Source of the DNA: CAVZBW01 sp963778465
GTDB taxonomy: Bacteria; Actinomycetota; Acidimicrobiia; Acidimicrobiales; RAAP-2
Direction: 5' to 3'
DNA: 64,000 nucleotides
Assembly: GCA_963778465.1 (NCBI GenBank)
Contig: CAVZUK010000002.1
Coordinates: forward strand, 1-64,000
Positions within the stretch are counted from its first letter, which is position 1; every line of letters begins with the position of its first letter. A model generated the notes under the pieces. It made no database searches. It saw only the letters and a program-made list of their open reading frames with translations, and had not been told where the DNA came from. This document shows, in pieces, positions 41,932 through 50,136 of the stretch. The translations under genes and the position numbers were made by a program.

Positions 41932-43086
41932 TCACTCACGCGGGTGGGGCACGCGCCCGAGGAGGCCCGATCGGCGATCCCGCTCCGTCTTGTCCCGGTG
42001 GTGGGGCCAGCAGCGCGGCTGGAGGTTGTCGTAAGAGGTCGACCCTCCATTGGCCACCGGGTCGACGTGGTCCCACTCGAGCCCGTAGCTCCGGCCGCAT
42101 CCTGCTTCGACGCAATGGGCGCCTTGGAGGCCTGGCGGTGACCCGAGCTCGAGGGCGGTCCGCAGCTCCGCATTGATGTGGCGGCCGAAGTGCTTGACGG
42201 TGTGGATGCTCACCCCGTCGAGAACGACGGCTTTAAGGAACGCATCCTCTCCGATCGTGCGGGCGAGGTCGACCGGGATCGGACCGCCGCCGACGAGGTG
42301 GCAACGCTCACCCTCGTGGAGATGACCGCGCCGGTAGGCGGCGAGGTCACAGACGACAACCAGCTCGGACCGTGTCGCATGGCCTTTCCCGGAGCCGGAC
42401 AGCATTGCCGCCAACGCGTCAGCCGCATGCGCGCAGAAGGGCTCCTCGACACCCTCGGCACGACGATCCCGACGCCGCCGATCGGCATCTGCCTCGATCC
42501 TGTTGACGATCGGGAGCCCGACCTCGGGCGTGAAGGCGCCTGAGATCCGGACCATCCCCTCGCGGTCCCGCCAGTGTCGGAACTCGCGGAGCCGACGTTG
42601 CCGCTGATGGAGCCGCGCCGGATCGGCGTCGCGCAGCCTCCTGTCTCGCACGGCGTCGCGTAGGGCACCCAACCCGGAAGTGCGGGCCACCTCGACGAAC
42701 TCGCGTTCTGCGTCGGGCATCTCGGAGTAGCTCCGTCCGATCTCGTGGGCCTGGGCGAGCGAAAGCTCTCCCGAAAGCAGGGCGGCCTTGGTCTCGGGGC
42801 ATTCCTCCACGGACTTTGCCGTCTCCAGCGCGTTTCGTGCTTCGCCGTTCGTCGAGCCCATCTGCTGTGCAAGCCAGTCGATACCGGTCGAGAATCCCTG
42901 GTCACGATGAGCTCCATGCTCCACGGCTCGAGCCGCCAGTCGGACACGAAGAGCCGCGCACGCCTTTTCGGTCGCGGCAAGCCTCTCGACCGCGACGAGG
43001 CAGTCCTTGGGAGACAAGAGCGAAGGATCGAAGTCACAGAGCGCGTCGCGAAGCTGCTGTGCGAGTCGCCACAGGTCATCGGGCAC
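41932..43086 (-). CDS. DUF222/HNH endonuclease domain protein
   Basis: A 384-residue protein of the actinobacterial 13E12-like family: an N-terminal all-helical DUF222 region (AVERLAATEKACAALRVRLAARAVE) and a C-terminal HNH nuclease (CVEAGCGRSYGLEWDHVDPVANGG then NLQPRCWPHHRDKT). The GTG at 43086 is chosen because GAGGAGG lies 7 nt before it; an ATG at 43131 is less likely. These genes are often multi-copy and linked to mobile or intein-like elements, but no inverted repeats or transposase accompany this one. Confidence 0.85.
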   Translation of the reverse strand: MPDDLWRLAQQLRDALCDFDPSLLSPKDCLVAVERLAATEKACAALRVRLAARAVEHGAHRDQGFSTGIDWLAQQMGSTNGEARNALETAKSVEECPETKAALLSGELSLAQAHEIGRSYSEMPDAEREFVEVARTSGLGALRDAVRDRRLRDADPARLHQRQRRLREFRHWRDREGMVRISGAFTPEVGLPIVNRIEADADRRRRDRRAEGVEEPFCAHAADALAAMLSGSGKGHATRSELVVVCDLAAYRRGHLHEGERCHLVGGGPIPVDLARTIGEDAFLKAVVLDGVSIHTVKHFGRHINAELRTALELGSPPGLQGAHCVEAGCGRSYGLEWDHVDPVANGGSTSYDNLQPRCWPHHRDKTERDRRSGLLGRVPHPRE

Positions 43087-43212
43087 GCCATCACCTCCTC
43101 GGTGGCTCCCCAGAAGTGGGTGCCGTCCCATGTGAGGAGGTCGATGGGCTCAACCTCGAAGCGCTGGACGGAACTATAGGCGAACAGGTGTTCGCTGTCA
43201 AGGGGACGGGCG

Positions 43213-43278
43213 GTTTCCCGTTCGTTTCCCAAGGGTTTGCACACCGTTTCCCTTGGCTTTTCCAACTGTTCTCGTGAG
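43213..43278. repeat. Array of 11-bp direct repeats between HNH and cyclase genes
   Basis: Units start at 43213 (GTTTCCCGTTC), 43224 (GTTTCCCAAGG), 43235 (GTTTGCACACC) and 43246 (GTTTCCCTTGG), with weaker copies at 43257 (CTTTTCCAACT) and 43268 (GTTCTCGTGAG). The exact 11-bp period is the mark of sites for OmpR/PhoB-type response regulators, and the unit resembles the PHO unit GTTCACC. It ends 70 bp before the cyclase ATG. Confidence 0.6.
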
Positions 43279-43348
43279 GAAGATAAGGGGCATCGCATGT
43301 GCAGGTTGGTGGTCACCGGAGTAGGTTTTCGGCAAAGAAGGGAGTGAG

Positions 43349-46300
43349 ATGACGGGCACACCCCAGACCGTCACGGTGCTCTTTACGGATCTCGTGGGCT
43401 CGACAGAGCTCTTCTCGGCGCTCGCCCCTTCGCAAGCCGACGAGGTTCGCCAGGAGCACTTCGCCCTCTTGCGCTCCGCCGTGAGCGCGGCAGGTGGCTC
43501 GGAGGTCAAGAACCTGGGCGACGGCCTGATGGTGACGTTCTCCAGCCTGAGCCGCGCCCTCGCCTGCGCCGTCGGGATGCAGCAGGGCATAGAGCGCCAC
43601 AACCGTCGGGCCGACCGTCCCCTGGCCATCCGGGTCGGGCTGTCGACCGGTGAGGCGACGGAGGAGGACGGCGACTTCTTTGGCGAGCCCGTCATCGAGG
43701 CGGCGAGACTGTGCCGCGTTCGCCGAGGGTGGTGAGATCCTCACGACCGGCCTGGCTCGCGCGATGGCGGGTCGGCATGCCACCTTGGAGTTCGCCTCTC
43801 GAGGCGAGGTCGGGCTCAAGGGTCTGCCCGAGCCCGTCGAGGTGGTCGAGGTGCAGTGGGCGCCCTCCGCCGAGGCGGAGCAGCAGGGCGACCTCCTACC
43901 GCTCCCCAGCCGGCTCGTGGCCACGTCGGCCGAGAGCCTCTTTGCCTTCTTCGGTCGTGGCGTCGAGCTCGAGACGCTCCTCGACGCGCACAAGCGCGCC
44001 AGCAACGACGGCCACCTCGGCGTCGTGCTGATCTCCGGCGAGCCGGGCGTCGGCAAGACCACGCTCGTCGCACAGTCGGCCCGGGTCGCGCACCGCGCCG
44101 AGTCGAACGTCGTCTACGGCGGCTGCGACGAGGACCTGGCGATCCCCTACAAGCCGTGGGTGGAGGCCCTGACCCCTCTCGTCGAGTCCATCGCGAAGGA
44201 GGACCTCGAGCGCTTCGTCGCCGCCAACGGCTCGGCCCTCTCTCACCTGGTGCCCGCCTTGGCGCGGCGCCTGGGACAGGCTGCACCGACCTTGGTCGCC
44301 GACTCCGACGCCGAGCGATTCATGGTGATGGAAGGCGTCGTGCGCCTGCTGGCCGCCGTGTCGGAGGCCGCGCCCGTTCTCGTCGTCCTCGACGATCTCC
44401 ACTGGGCAGACGCCGCCAGCCTCCAGCTCCTGCGTCATCTGGCCAGGTCGCCGGCGGCCATGCGCGTCATCGTGCTCGGAACCTTCCGGGACAGCGACCT
44501 CTCCCGGACCCATCCCCTCACCGCGCTCCTCGCCGAACTCCGTCGGGAGCCGGCGGTGCAGCGCCTGAGCCTCGGTGGGTTGGAGGAGGTCGAGATCATC
44601 GGCCTGCTCGAGGCGGCTGCCGGCCACGCGATGACCGAGGAGGGGGTCGGCCTGGCCCACGCCCTGAGACGGGAGACGGGTGGGAACCCCTTCTTCGTCG
44701 TCGAGCTGGTCCGTCACCTCGCCCAGAACGGGACCTTCGTCCAGGGACCCGACGGCATGTGGCACCTCACGACCGACCTGGACAAGGTCGGGCTCCCGGG
44801 GAGCGTCCGCGAGGTCGTGGCCCACCGAGTCGCCAGCCTCGGCCCCGAGATCGAGCGGACCCTCTCGATGGCCGCGGTGATCGGGCGCGACTTCGACCTC
44901 ACGGTGCTGACCGGCCTCCTCGACGCCGACGAGCTCGACGTGATCGACCAGATCGAGCAATCGATCGCCGCAGGCCTCATCATCGAGACCGAGCAGGTCG
45001 ACCGTTACCGCTTCGTCCACGCCCTCATCCAACACACCCTCTACCAAGACCTCGGAGCAACGCGGCGGCGCAGGGCGCACCAGCGTGTGGCCGAGGCCTT
45101 GGAGGAGGCGGGCGCGGACGACCCCGATCGACTGGCGGCGCTGGCGCGACACTGGCTGGCGGCGACGCGCCCTACCGACACCAGCAAGGCGCTGCACTAC
45201 GCCCGACGCGCCGGGGAGGCTGCGCTCGCCGCGTTCGCGCCACTGGACGCCGTCAGCTGGTTCTCGGAGGCCCTGGAGCTCATCGGAGGCCGGCGCGCCC
45301 CCGACGGGCAGGAGTTGTGCCGGCTCCTGGTGGACCTGGGGACGGCGCAGCACCAGGCGGGCATGCCCGAGCAGCGCGTCACCCTCCTGGACGCCGCCGC
45401 CATGGCGCGACGCCTCGGCGACTCCGAGCTGCTGGTCGCCGCAGCGCTCGGGAGCCGGCGGGGGCTCGACGTCGCGGCGGAGGCGGACGCCGAGCGCATC
45501 GCCGTCCTCGAGGCCGCGCTCGAGACCGTGGGCGACTCCGATCCCGCTTCGCGGGCCCTTCTGCTCGCCTCGCTGGGGGAGGTCGTCGACACCCGCGACT
45601 GGCGCCTCCGCCGGGAACTCGGCGACGCCGCGGTAGCCATCGCCCAGCGCCTCGAGGACGAGGCCGTCGCTGCCGACGTGCTCCTCAACTGCTACCACTT
45701 CCGGGGACAGCCGGAGACCTCCGCCGACCGCTTGGCCGACACCGCGCAGGCGCTCGCCATCAGTGCGCGGCTCGGAAACCCCGTGCTCCGCTTCCGGGCC
45801 TGCCACTTCCGCAAGTGGGCCTGCACGGAGGTGGGAGAGCTCGACGAGGCGGACCGCTGCCTCGAGGAGATGGAGTCGCTCCAAGAGCTCACCGGGCTTC
45901 CGTACTGTCAGTGGGAAGTCCTGCTCACCAAGGCCTGGCGGAGCCTCCTGGCCGGGGATGCCGAGGCCGCTGAGCGGCACAACGACGAGGCCCTCGCGGT
46001 GGGCAGCGCCCTCGGTGCCCCCGAGGCCCTCGGCGCCTACGGCGGGGTGCTCTTCGAGATCCGCTTCGAGCAGGGCCGCCTCGACGAGCTGATCGAACTC
46101 TTCGCCCAGGCCGTCGCCGACAATCCGGCGCTCCCCGTGCTGCAGATCGCCATGGCCCTCGGGTACTGCGCCGTGGGCCGTCTGGACGAGGCCCGCGACC
46201 TGTTCGCACCGGCCGTGGCCAACGGGTTCGAGGACTTCCCCCGCGACTACACCTGGGCCACCTGCATGGTTCTCGCCCAGGAGATCGCGGTCGCGTTGGA

Positions 46301-46658
46301 GGACCGTCCCGCCGCCGAGCTCCTCTACGGGCAACTCCTGCCGTTCGGCCACCTCGTGGCGCTGACCCCGGGAACGGTCGACGGGTCGCTGTCCCGGTCG
46401 CTCGGGAGCCTGGCCCGCCTCCTCGGGCGCTTGGACGAGGCCGAGACCCACCTCCTCCGGGCCCTCGACGTCCACCAGCGGATGGCGGCCCCGTACTGGA
46501 CCGCCCACACGCAGCTCGACTATGCCGACGTGCTGCGCGATCTCGGCCGGACCGACGAGGCGAGGGAGCTGGCCGGCCTGGCGCTCGAGGCCGCGCAGCG
46601 CGTCGGCTACGGCGCCCTCGAGCGCCGTGCCAACGCCCTCGTTTCCGGCGTCGCCTGA
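43349..46658 (+). pseudogene. Class III nucleotidyl cyclase - AAA ATPase - TPR protein, single frameshift
   Basis: The first frame (43349 to about 43710) encodes a class III cyclase domain: VTVLFTDLVGST and KNLGDGLMVTF hold the two metal aspartates. It closes at 43735. The continuation (CAAFAEGGEILTTGLARAM...) is in the next frame to 46658 and holds an AAA/STAND-type ATPase (GEPGVGKTTLV, VLVVLDDLHWAD) and a long TPR-like helical region. Inserting one base near 43709-43713 joins them into about 1,100 residues with no C-terminal LuxR HTH. Expressed intact, it would make a cyclic nucleotide under ATPase control. The ribosome site GGGAGTGAG precedes the ATG. Confidence 0.75.
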
Positions 46659-46672
46659 CCCGCGGCACGCTC

Positions 46673-46697
46673 GGGTAGTGGGTCAGTCCCACTACCC
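46673..46697 (+). terminator. Perfect hairpin after the cyclase gene
   Basis: GGGTAGTGGG and CCCACTACCC form a 10-bp stem with a 5-nt loop 14 nt after the stop codon. There is no T tract; it could serve as terminator or as a dyad operator for the next gene. Confidence 0.5.
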
Positions 46698-46766
46698 ACG
46701 CTTGTGCCCCCTGGACCCGCCTTCTAACGTCCACCCGACGGCGAGGTGATCGCGTCAGGGGGGAAG

Positions 46767-47417
46767 ATGAGTTTGCGCGTCGTGGGGGCCGGCGTCGGAC
46801 GGACCGGGACCACTTCTTTGAAGGCCGCCCTCGAGCAGCTGCTACGTGGTCGATGCCATCACATGTCCGAGATGTTCGACGATGAACGACAGGTAGCAGG
46901 GTGGACCGCCGCATGCCGAGGCGAGCCCGTCGACTGGTCGGAGCTCCTGGCCGACTACGTCGCTCAGGTCGACTGGCCGGGGGCCAGCTTCTGGCCCGAG
47001 CTCACCGCGGCCAACCCCGACGCCCTCGTCGTGCTCTCGGTTCGCGATCCGGACGCGTGGTACACGAGCGCGTCCAACACCATCTTCGGTGCCATGAGCC
47101 GAGGCGACGAGGAGGTCGGCCCGTGGATCGCCGCGGTTCGCCGCATGTTGGGCCAGCGGTTCAGCGACCGGTTTTCGGACCGCGACGCGATGATCGAGGC
47201 TTACGAGCGCCACAACGACGCCGTGCGGCGGGGCGTCCCCGGCGACCGGCTCCTCGAATGGACCACCGCTGACGGGTGGCCGCCCATCTGCCAGCGGCTG
47301 GGGGTCCCGATCCCTGACGGGGAATTCCCGTGGGTCAACACGACCGAGGACTTCCAGGCGATGGTGGCCGCACTCGCAGACGGCGCCGCATCCGGCGACG
47401 ACGAAGTGGGGCGCTGA
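46767..47417 (+). CDS. Sulfotransferase family protein
   Basis: A 216-residue PAPS-dependent sulfotransferase-like protein. The 5'-phosphosulfate loop VGAGVGRTGTTSLKAALEQL and the 3'-phosphate strand VVLSVRDPDAWYTSAS are clear. The group is the small sulfotransferase type found in actinobacteria, whose acceptors are mostly unknown. The ATG at 46767 follows AGGGGGGAAG; a GTG at 46746 would add seven residues. Confidence 0.85.
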   Translation: MSLRVVGAGVGRTGTTSLKAALEQLLRGRCHHMSEMFDDERQVAGWTAACRGEPVDWSELLADYVAQVDWPGASFWPELTAANPDALVVLSVRDPDAWYTSASNTIFGAMSRGDEEVGPWIAAVRRMLGQRFSDRFSDRDAMIEAYERHNDAVRRGVPGDRLLEWTTADGWPPICQRLGVPIPDGEFPWVNTTEDFQAMVAALADGAASGDDEVGR

Positions 47418-47624
47418 GCCAAGGGCACGAGTCCGGCGTGGCCGCCGACACGGTGCTCGACGACAGGATGTCAGACGACACCACCGGGCCTGACGTCGGG
47501 CCGGCAGGAGAACAGGGACGACGAGCCGAGCAGCGTCGCGTCTGTGGCGCGGGGCACGTCCGTCCATGCCAAGACATGCAACGCCCCAGGTCGGTCCCCT
47601 TTGGCCGATGGCGACGAGGGTCAA

Positions 47625-47653
47625 TTGACGCCGGGTCCGATTGCTCTCATAAT
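47625..47653 (+). promoter_or_regulatory. Sigma-70-type promoter of the NTF2-like gene
   Basis: TTGACG (47625-47630), a 17-bp spacer and CATAAT (47648-47653) stand in a locally AT-rich stretch about 30 bp upstream of the ATG at 47685. The rest of the 267-bp gap before this promoter shows no gene. Confidence 0.55.
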
Positions 47654-47684
47654 AAAAGTACGCAGCGATGATAGGAGAGAGTAG

Positions 47685-48047
47685 ATGGACAACGCAGAGG
47701 TCTTCCGGAGCTACCTGGAGCGCTTCTCGAGGGGCGACGTCGAGGGTGCGGCTGAATTGCTCGCCGAGGACTTCACGTTCAAGGGCCCGATCCTGGAGTC
47801 GACCGGCAAGGCGGACTTCCTCGCCGGATCCGCCTCCGCGGCGGCGATGGCCCGTGGGTGTGAGATCCACCGCCAATGGGTCGATGGCGACACGGTGTGC
47901 TCGATCTACGATTTCAAGGTGGAGACCCCGCAGAGCGCCGGCTCGATCCCCATGGCCGAGTGGAGCACTATCGAAGGTGGAAAGTTGGTGTCCTCGCGCC
48001 TCATCTTCGACACTGCGGAGATGCACGCCTTGTTGCCGCCCGCTTAG
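47685..48047 (+). CDS. SnoaL/NTF2-like small protein
   Basis: A 120-residue alpha+beta cone-fold protein (NAEVFRSYLERFSRGDVEGAAELLAEDFTFKGP). The family ranges from polyketide cyclases to isomerases and non-catalytic binders, so the role is open. A TAGGAGAGAG ribosome site precedes the ATG. It is followed 11 nt later by an HxlR regulator, which may control it. Codon use is less extreme in GC than in most neighbours. Confidence 0.75.
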   Translation: MDNAEVFRSYLERFSRGDVEGAAELLAEDFTFKGPILESTGKADFLAGSASAAAMARGCEIHRQWVDGDTVCSIYDFKVETPQSAGSIPMAEWSTIEGGKLVSSRLIFDTAEMHALLPPA

Positions 48048-48058
48048 CTCGTCGGGCG

Positions 48059-48730
48059 ATGCCAAAGTCTCCTTGGACCGGCTACGGACGATTCTGTCCG
48101 TTGGCTTGTGCGCTGGACATCGTTGGCGATCGTTGGACGCTGGTGATCGTCCAGGAGCTGATGAAGCGAACAAGTCGGTACGGGGAACTCGTTCGCCGTC
48201 TCCCCGGCATCAGCACGACCGTCCTGGCTGAGCGGTTGCGCAAGCTCGAATCCGCGGGACTGGTGGAGCGTCAGGTCGGAGCGGTCGGCTCGGGCGTCGC
48301 GTACGCCATCACCGACAAGGGCCTCGGACTTGGCGACTCGCTCGAAGCGCTTCGACGTTGGGGAGTGAATTACCTCGCCGACCCCTCAGCCGACGGTGCG
48401 GCCTGCCGTTCCTACGACGTGCACTACGTCGAGGGCATCGAGGCGCTCGAAGATGGTGAGTTCGGTCTCGTGGTCGATGGCCGGCCGAGCACGCTTCGCT
48501 TCGCTGGTGGCCACCTCGAACACTCACCGGGTCAACCTGTGGACCCGGCGCTCACCGTGAGCACCAGCAAAGCCTTCATGGAGAGGTGGGCGGCAGGCTC
48601 GTCTTCGTGGGACGACGGGCTTGAATCGGGCGAGGTCGCCCTCGCAGGTCATCTCGACCGATGGGATGACTGGCTCGCAGCAACCGGGTACCTCCTTGCC
48701 TACGGGCAGGAGGCAGATAGGAGTCGATGA
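48059..48730 (+). CDS. HxlR-type transcriptional regulator with C-terminal extra domain
   Basis: A 223-residue regulator. The HxlR winged helix covers about residues 10-95 (CPLACALDIVGDRWTLVIVQEL, then SRYGELVRRLPGISTTVLAERLRKLESAGLVER). The remaining ~120 residues (FGLVVDGRPSTLRF, DPALTVSTSKAFMERWAAG) resemble an SCP2-like lipid-binding fold, a combination seen in actinobacterial HxlR proteins. It may sense a lipophilic ligand. Spaced tightly between the NTF2-like and TfoX-like genes. Confidence 0.83.
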   Translation: MPKSPWTGYGRFCPLACALDIVGDRWTLVIVQELMKRTSRYGELVRRLPGISTTVLAERLRKLESAGLVERQVGAVGSGVAYAITDKGLGLGDSLEALRRWGVNYLADPSADGAACRSYDVHYVEGIEALEDGEFGLVVDGRPSTLRFAGGHLEHSPGQPVDPALTVSTSKAFMERWAAGSSSWDDGLESGEVALAGHLDRWDDWLAATGYLLAYGQEADRSR

Positions 48731-48734
48731 GTCG

Positions 48735-49097
48735 ATGCAGAACGGCGAGCAGCTCTTCTGGGCGTTAGCCGACGACCTCTTGAATAGGCCCGGCATAACG
48801 CGAAGCACAATGATGGGCAATCCCTGCCTGCGTTGCGACGGAGCCTTTTTCGCATGTGTGGAGAGCAAGACGGGGCGCCTCATCGTCAAGCTCCCCGGCG
48901 CTCGAGTGCTGGTGCTTGTCAGCTCGGGGCGGGCCGTCCCGTTCGTGCCCAACGGCAGGGCTTTCCGGGAGTGGGCCGCATTCCCTGCGCCAAGACGAAA
49001 GGAATGGGCCGCCATCCTCGACGAGGCTCAACGATTCGTCAGTCCCTCATCGTCACTCTATGAACCGGACGAGCGGCCCTCCCTGGGCAGGGTTTGA
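48735..49097 (+). CDS. TfoX N-terminal-domain-like small protein
   Basis: A 120-residue protein. The segment ITRSTMMGNPCLRCDGAFFACVESKTGRLIVKLP resembles the N-terminal domain of TfoX-like proteins, which in actinobacteria are short orphans of unknown role. The start at ATG 48735 lies 5 nt after the HxlR stop. It ends 26 nt before the tRNA-Ser gene on the other strand. Confidence 0.65.
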   Translation: MQNGEQLFWALADDLLNRPGITRSTMMGNPCLRCDGAFFACVESKTGRLIVKLPGARVLVLVSSGRAVPFVPNGRAFREWAAFPAPRRKEWAAILDEAQRFVSPSSSLYEPDERPSLGRV

Positions 49098-49122
49098 TGG
49101 CGGCCACCTCAAACATTAAAAG

Positions 49123-49210
49123 CGGAGGGAGTGGGATTCGAACCCACGGTACCCGCAAAGGGCACAACGGTTTTCGAGACCGCCCGATTCGGCCACTCTC
49201 GCATCCCTCC
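49123..49210 (-). tRNA. tRNA-Ser(CGA)
   Basis: On the minus strand: acceptor GGAGGGA/TCCCTCC, D-arm with GAGAGTGGCCGAATCGG, anticodon loop CTCGAAA with anticodon CGA, a long serine-type variable arm, and T-arm GTGGGTTCGAATCCCAC. CCA is not encoded. 88 nt. Confidence 0.95.
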
Positions 49211-49282
49211 GAGGGGAGAGGCTAACGCCGATCTGACAACTCTCCGGCCGGGTGCGGCCGCACCGGCCTGGGGGACCTCACC

Positions 49283-49762
49283 TCAGGTGCGCCGGGACGA
49301 GAAGAAGCCCCCGAGGAGTGCGACCGACCGATCCGAGAGCAACCCACCGAAGACCTCTAGCTCGTGGTTGAGGCGCGGATCCACGCACAGGTTGTAGAGG
49401 GTGCCGCAGGCACCCGCCTTGGGGTCGTCTGCGCCGAAGACCAGGCGGCCGACCCGGGCGGCCACCAGGGCGCCGGCGCACATCGGACACGGCTCCAGGG
49501 TGACCGCCACCGTGGCATCGGTGAGGCGCCACCGCCCGAGGGCCCTTGCGGCATCCTGCAGCGCCAGGACCTCGGCGTGCGCGGTCGGGTCGCCCAGCAG
49601 CTCGCGCTCGTTGTGGCGGCTCGCCACCACCGATCCCCCCGCCACGACGACGCACCCGATAGGGACGTCCCCGTGGTCGACGGCGCGCGCCGCCTCCTCG
49701 AGGGCGAGGGCCATCGCCTCCTCGTCGGAGGGGACTGGGCGCGGGGATCCGGTCGTTGCCAT
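49283..49762 (-). CDS. tadA: tRNA-specific adenosine deaminase TadA
   Basis: Converts adenosine 34 to inosine in tRNA-Arg(ACG). 159 residues with the zinc/catalytic motifs HAEVLAL and EPCPMCAGAL. The ATG at 49762 is only 3 nt downstream of the discriminator base of tRNA-Ser(GGA), so tRNA 3' processing would leave an essentially leaderless mRNA. A second serine tRNA follows 72 nt after the stop on the same strand, so tadA is bracketed by two tRNA-Ser genes. Confidence 0.92.
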   Translation of the reverse strand: MATTGSPRPVPSDEEAMALALEEAARAVDHGDVPIGCVVVAGGSVVASRHNERELLGDPTAHAEVLALQDAARALGRWRLTDATVAVTLEPCPMCAGALVAARVGRLVFGADDPKAGACGTLYNLCVDPRLNHELEVFGGLLSDRSVALLGGFFSSRRT

Positions 49763-49765
49763 CCG

Positions 49766-49850
49766 CGGAGGAGGTGGGATTTGAACCCACGGTGGGTCGC
49801 CCCACACACGATTTCCAATCGTGCCGATTCGGCCGCTCTCGCACTCCTCC
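49766..49850 (-). tRNA. tRNA-Ser(GGA)
   Basis: On the minus strand: acceptor GGAGGAG/CTCCTCC, anticodon stem CGATT..AATCG with loop TTGGAAA and anticodon GGA, long variable arm, and T-arm GTGGGTTCAAATCCCAC. CCA is not encoded. 85 nt. Confidence 0.95.
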
Positions 49851-49993
49851 GAACCCCGACGGCGCGTCATGGGGGTGAGCTCACGGCTGCCCCTGCCCCG
49901 GCCGGGTGGCCAACCACGCTACCGGAGCCGCCGCCACTCTCCGTTCCCCGTCGGACGACTAACATCTTTTTTCCGCGCCGGCGCTGGGTGCGG

Positions 49994-50091
49994 TGGCCGG
50001 GTCCTGCGCAACGGTCGCTCGTGAACCGAGTCAGGGTCGGAAGGCAGCAGCTCTCAGCGGGTGAGGCCGTGTGCCGTAGCAAACCTGGCTG
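49994..50091 (+). ncRNA. ffs: Small signal recognition particle RNA (4.5S type)
   Basis: The conserved SRP apical region GTGAACCGAGTCAGG...GGAAGGCAGCAGC is present. The flanks (GCCGGGTCCTGCGCAACGGTC and GGCCGTGTGCCGTAGCAAACCTGGC) pair into the long helix with G-U pairs. Ends are estimated from that pairing. Its place directly upstream of dnaX is the usual actinobacterial arrangement. Confidence 0.88.
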
Positions 50092-50123
50092 CCGCACCGA
50101 GCGCCGGCGCAACATCGAACCCG

Positions 50124-50129
50124 TAGGCT
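50124..50129 (+). promoter_or_regulatory. TANNNT -10 box (leaderless) of dnaX
   Basis: TAGGCT ends 7 nt before the GTG at 50137; no Shine-Dalgarno sequence. Confidence 0.5.
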
Positions 50130-50136
50130 GCCGACC

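Noticed and set aside
41932..43086. Intein or mobile-intron homing endonuclease for the HNH gene
   Set aside because: The gene stands alone with its own ribosome site, has the full DUF222-HNH architecture, and does not interrupt another reading frame.
41932..49123. Genomic island integrated at the 3' end of tRNA-Ser(CGA)
   Set aside because: The content looks accessory, but I find no integrase gene and no second copy of the tRNA 3' end in the window.
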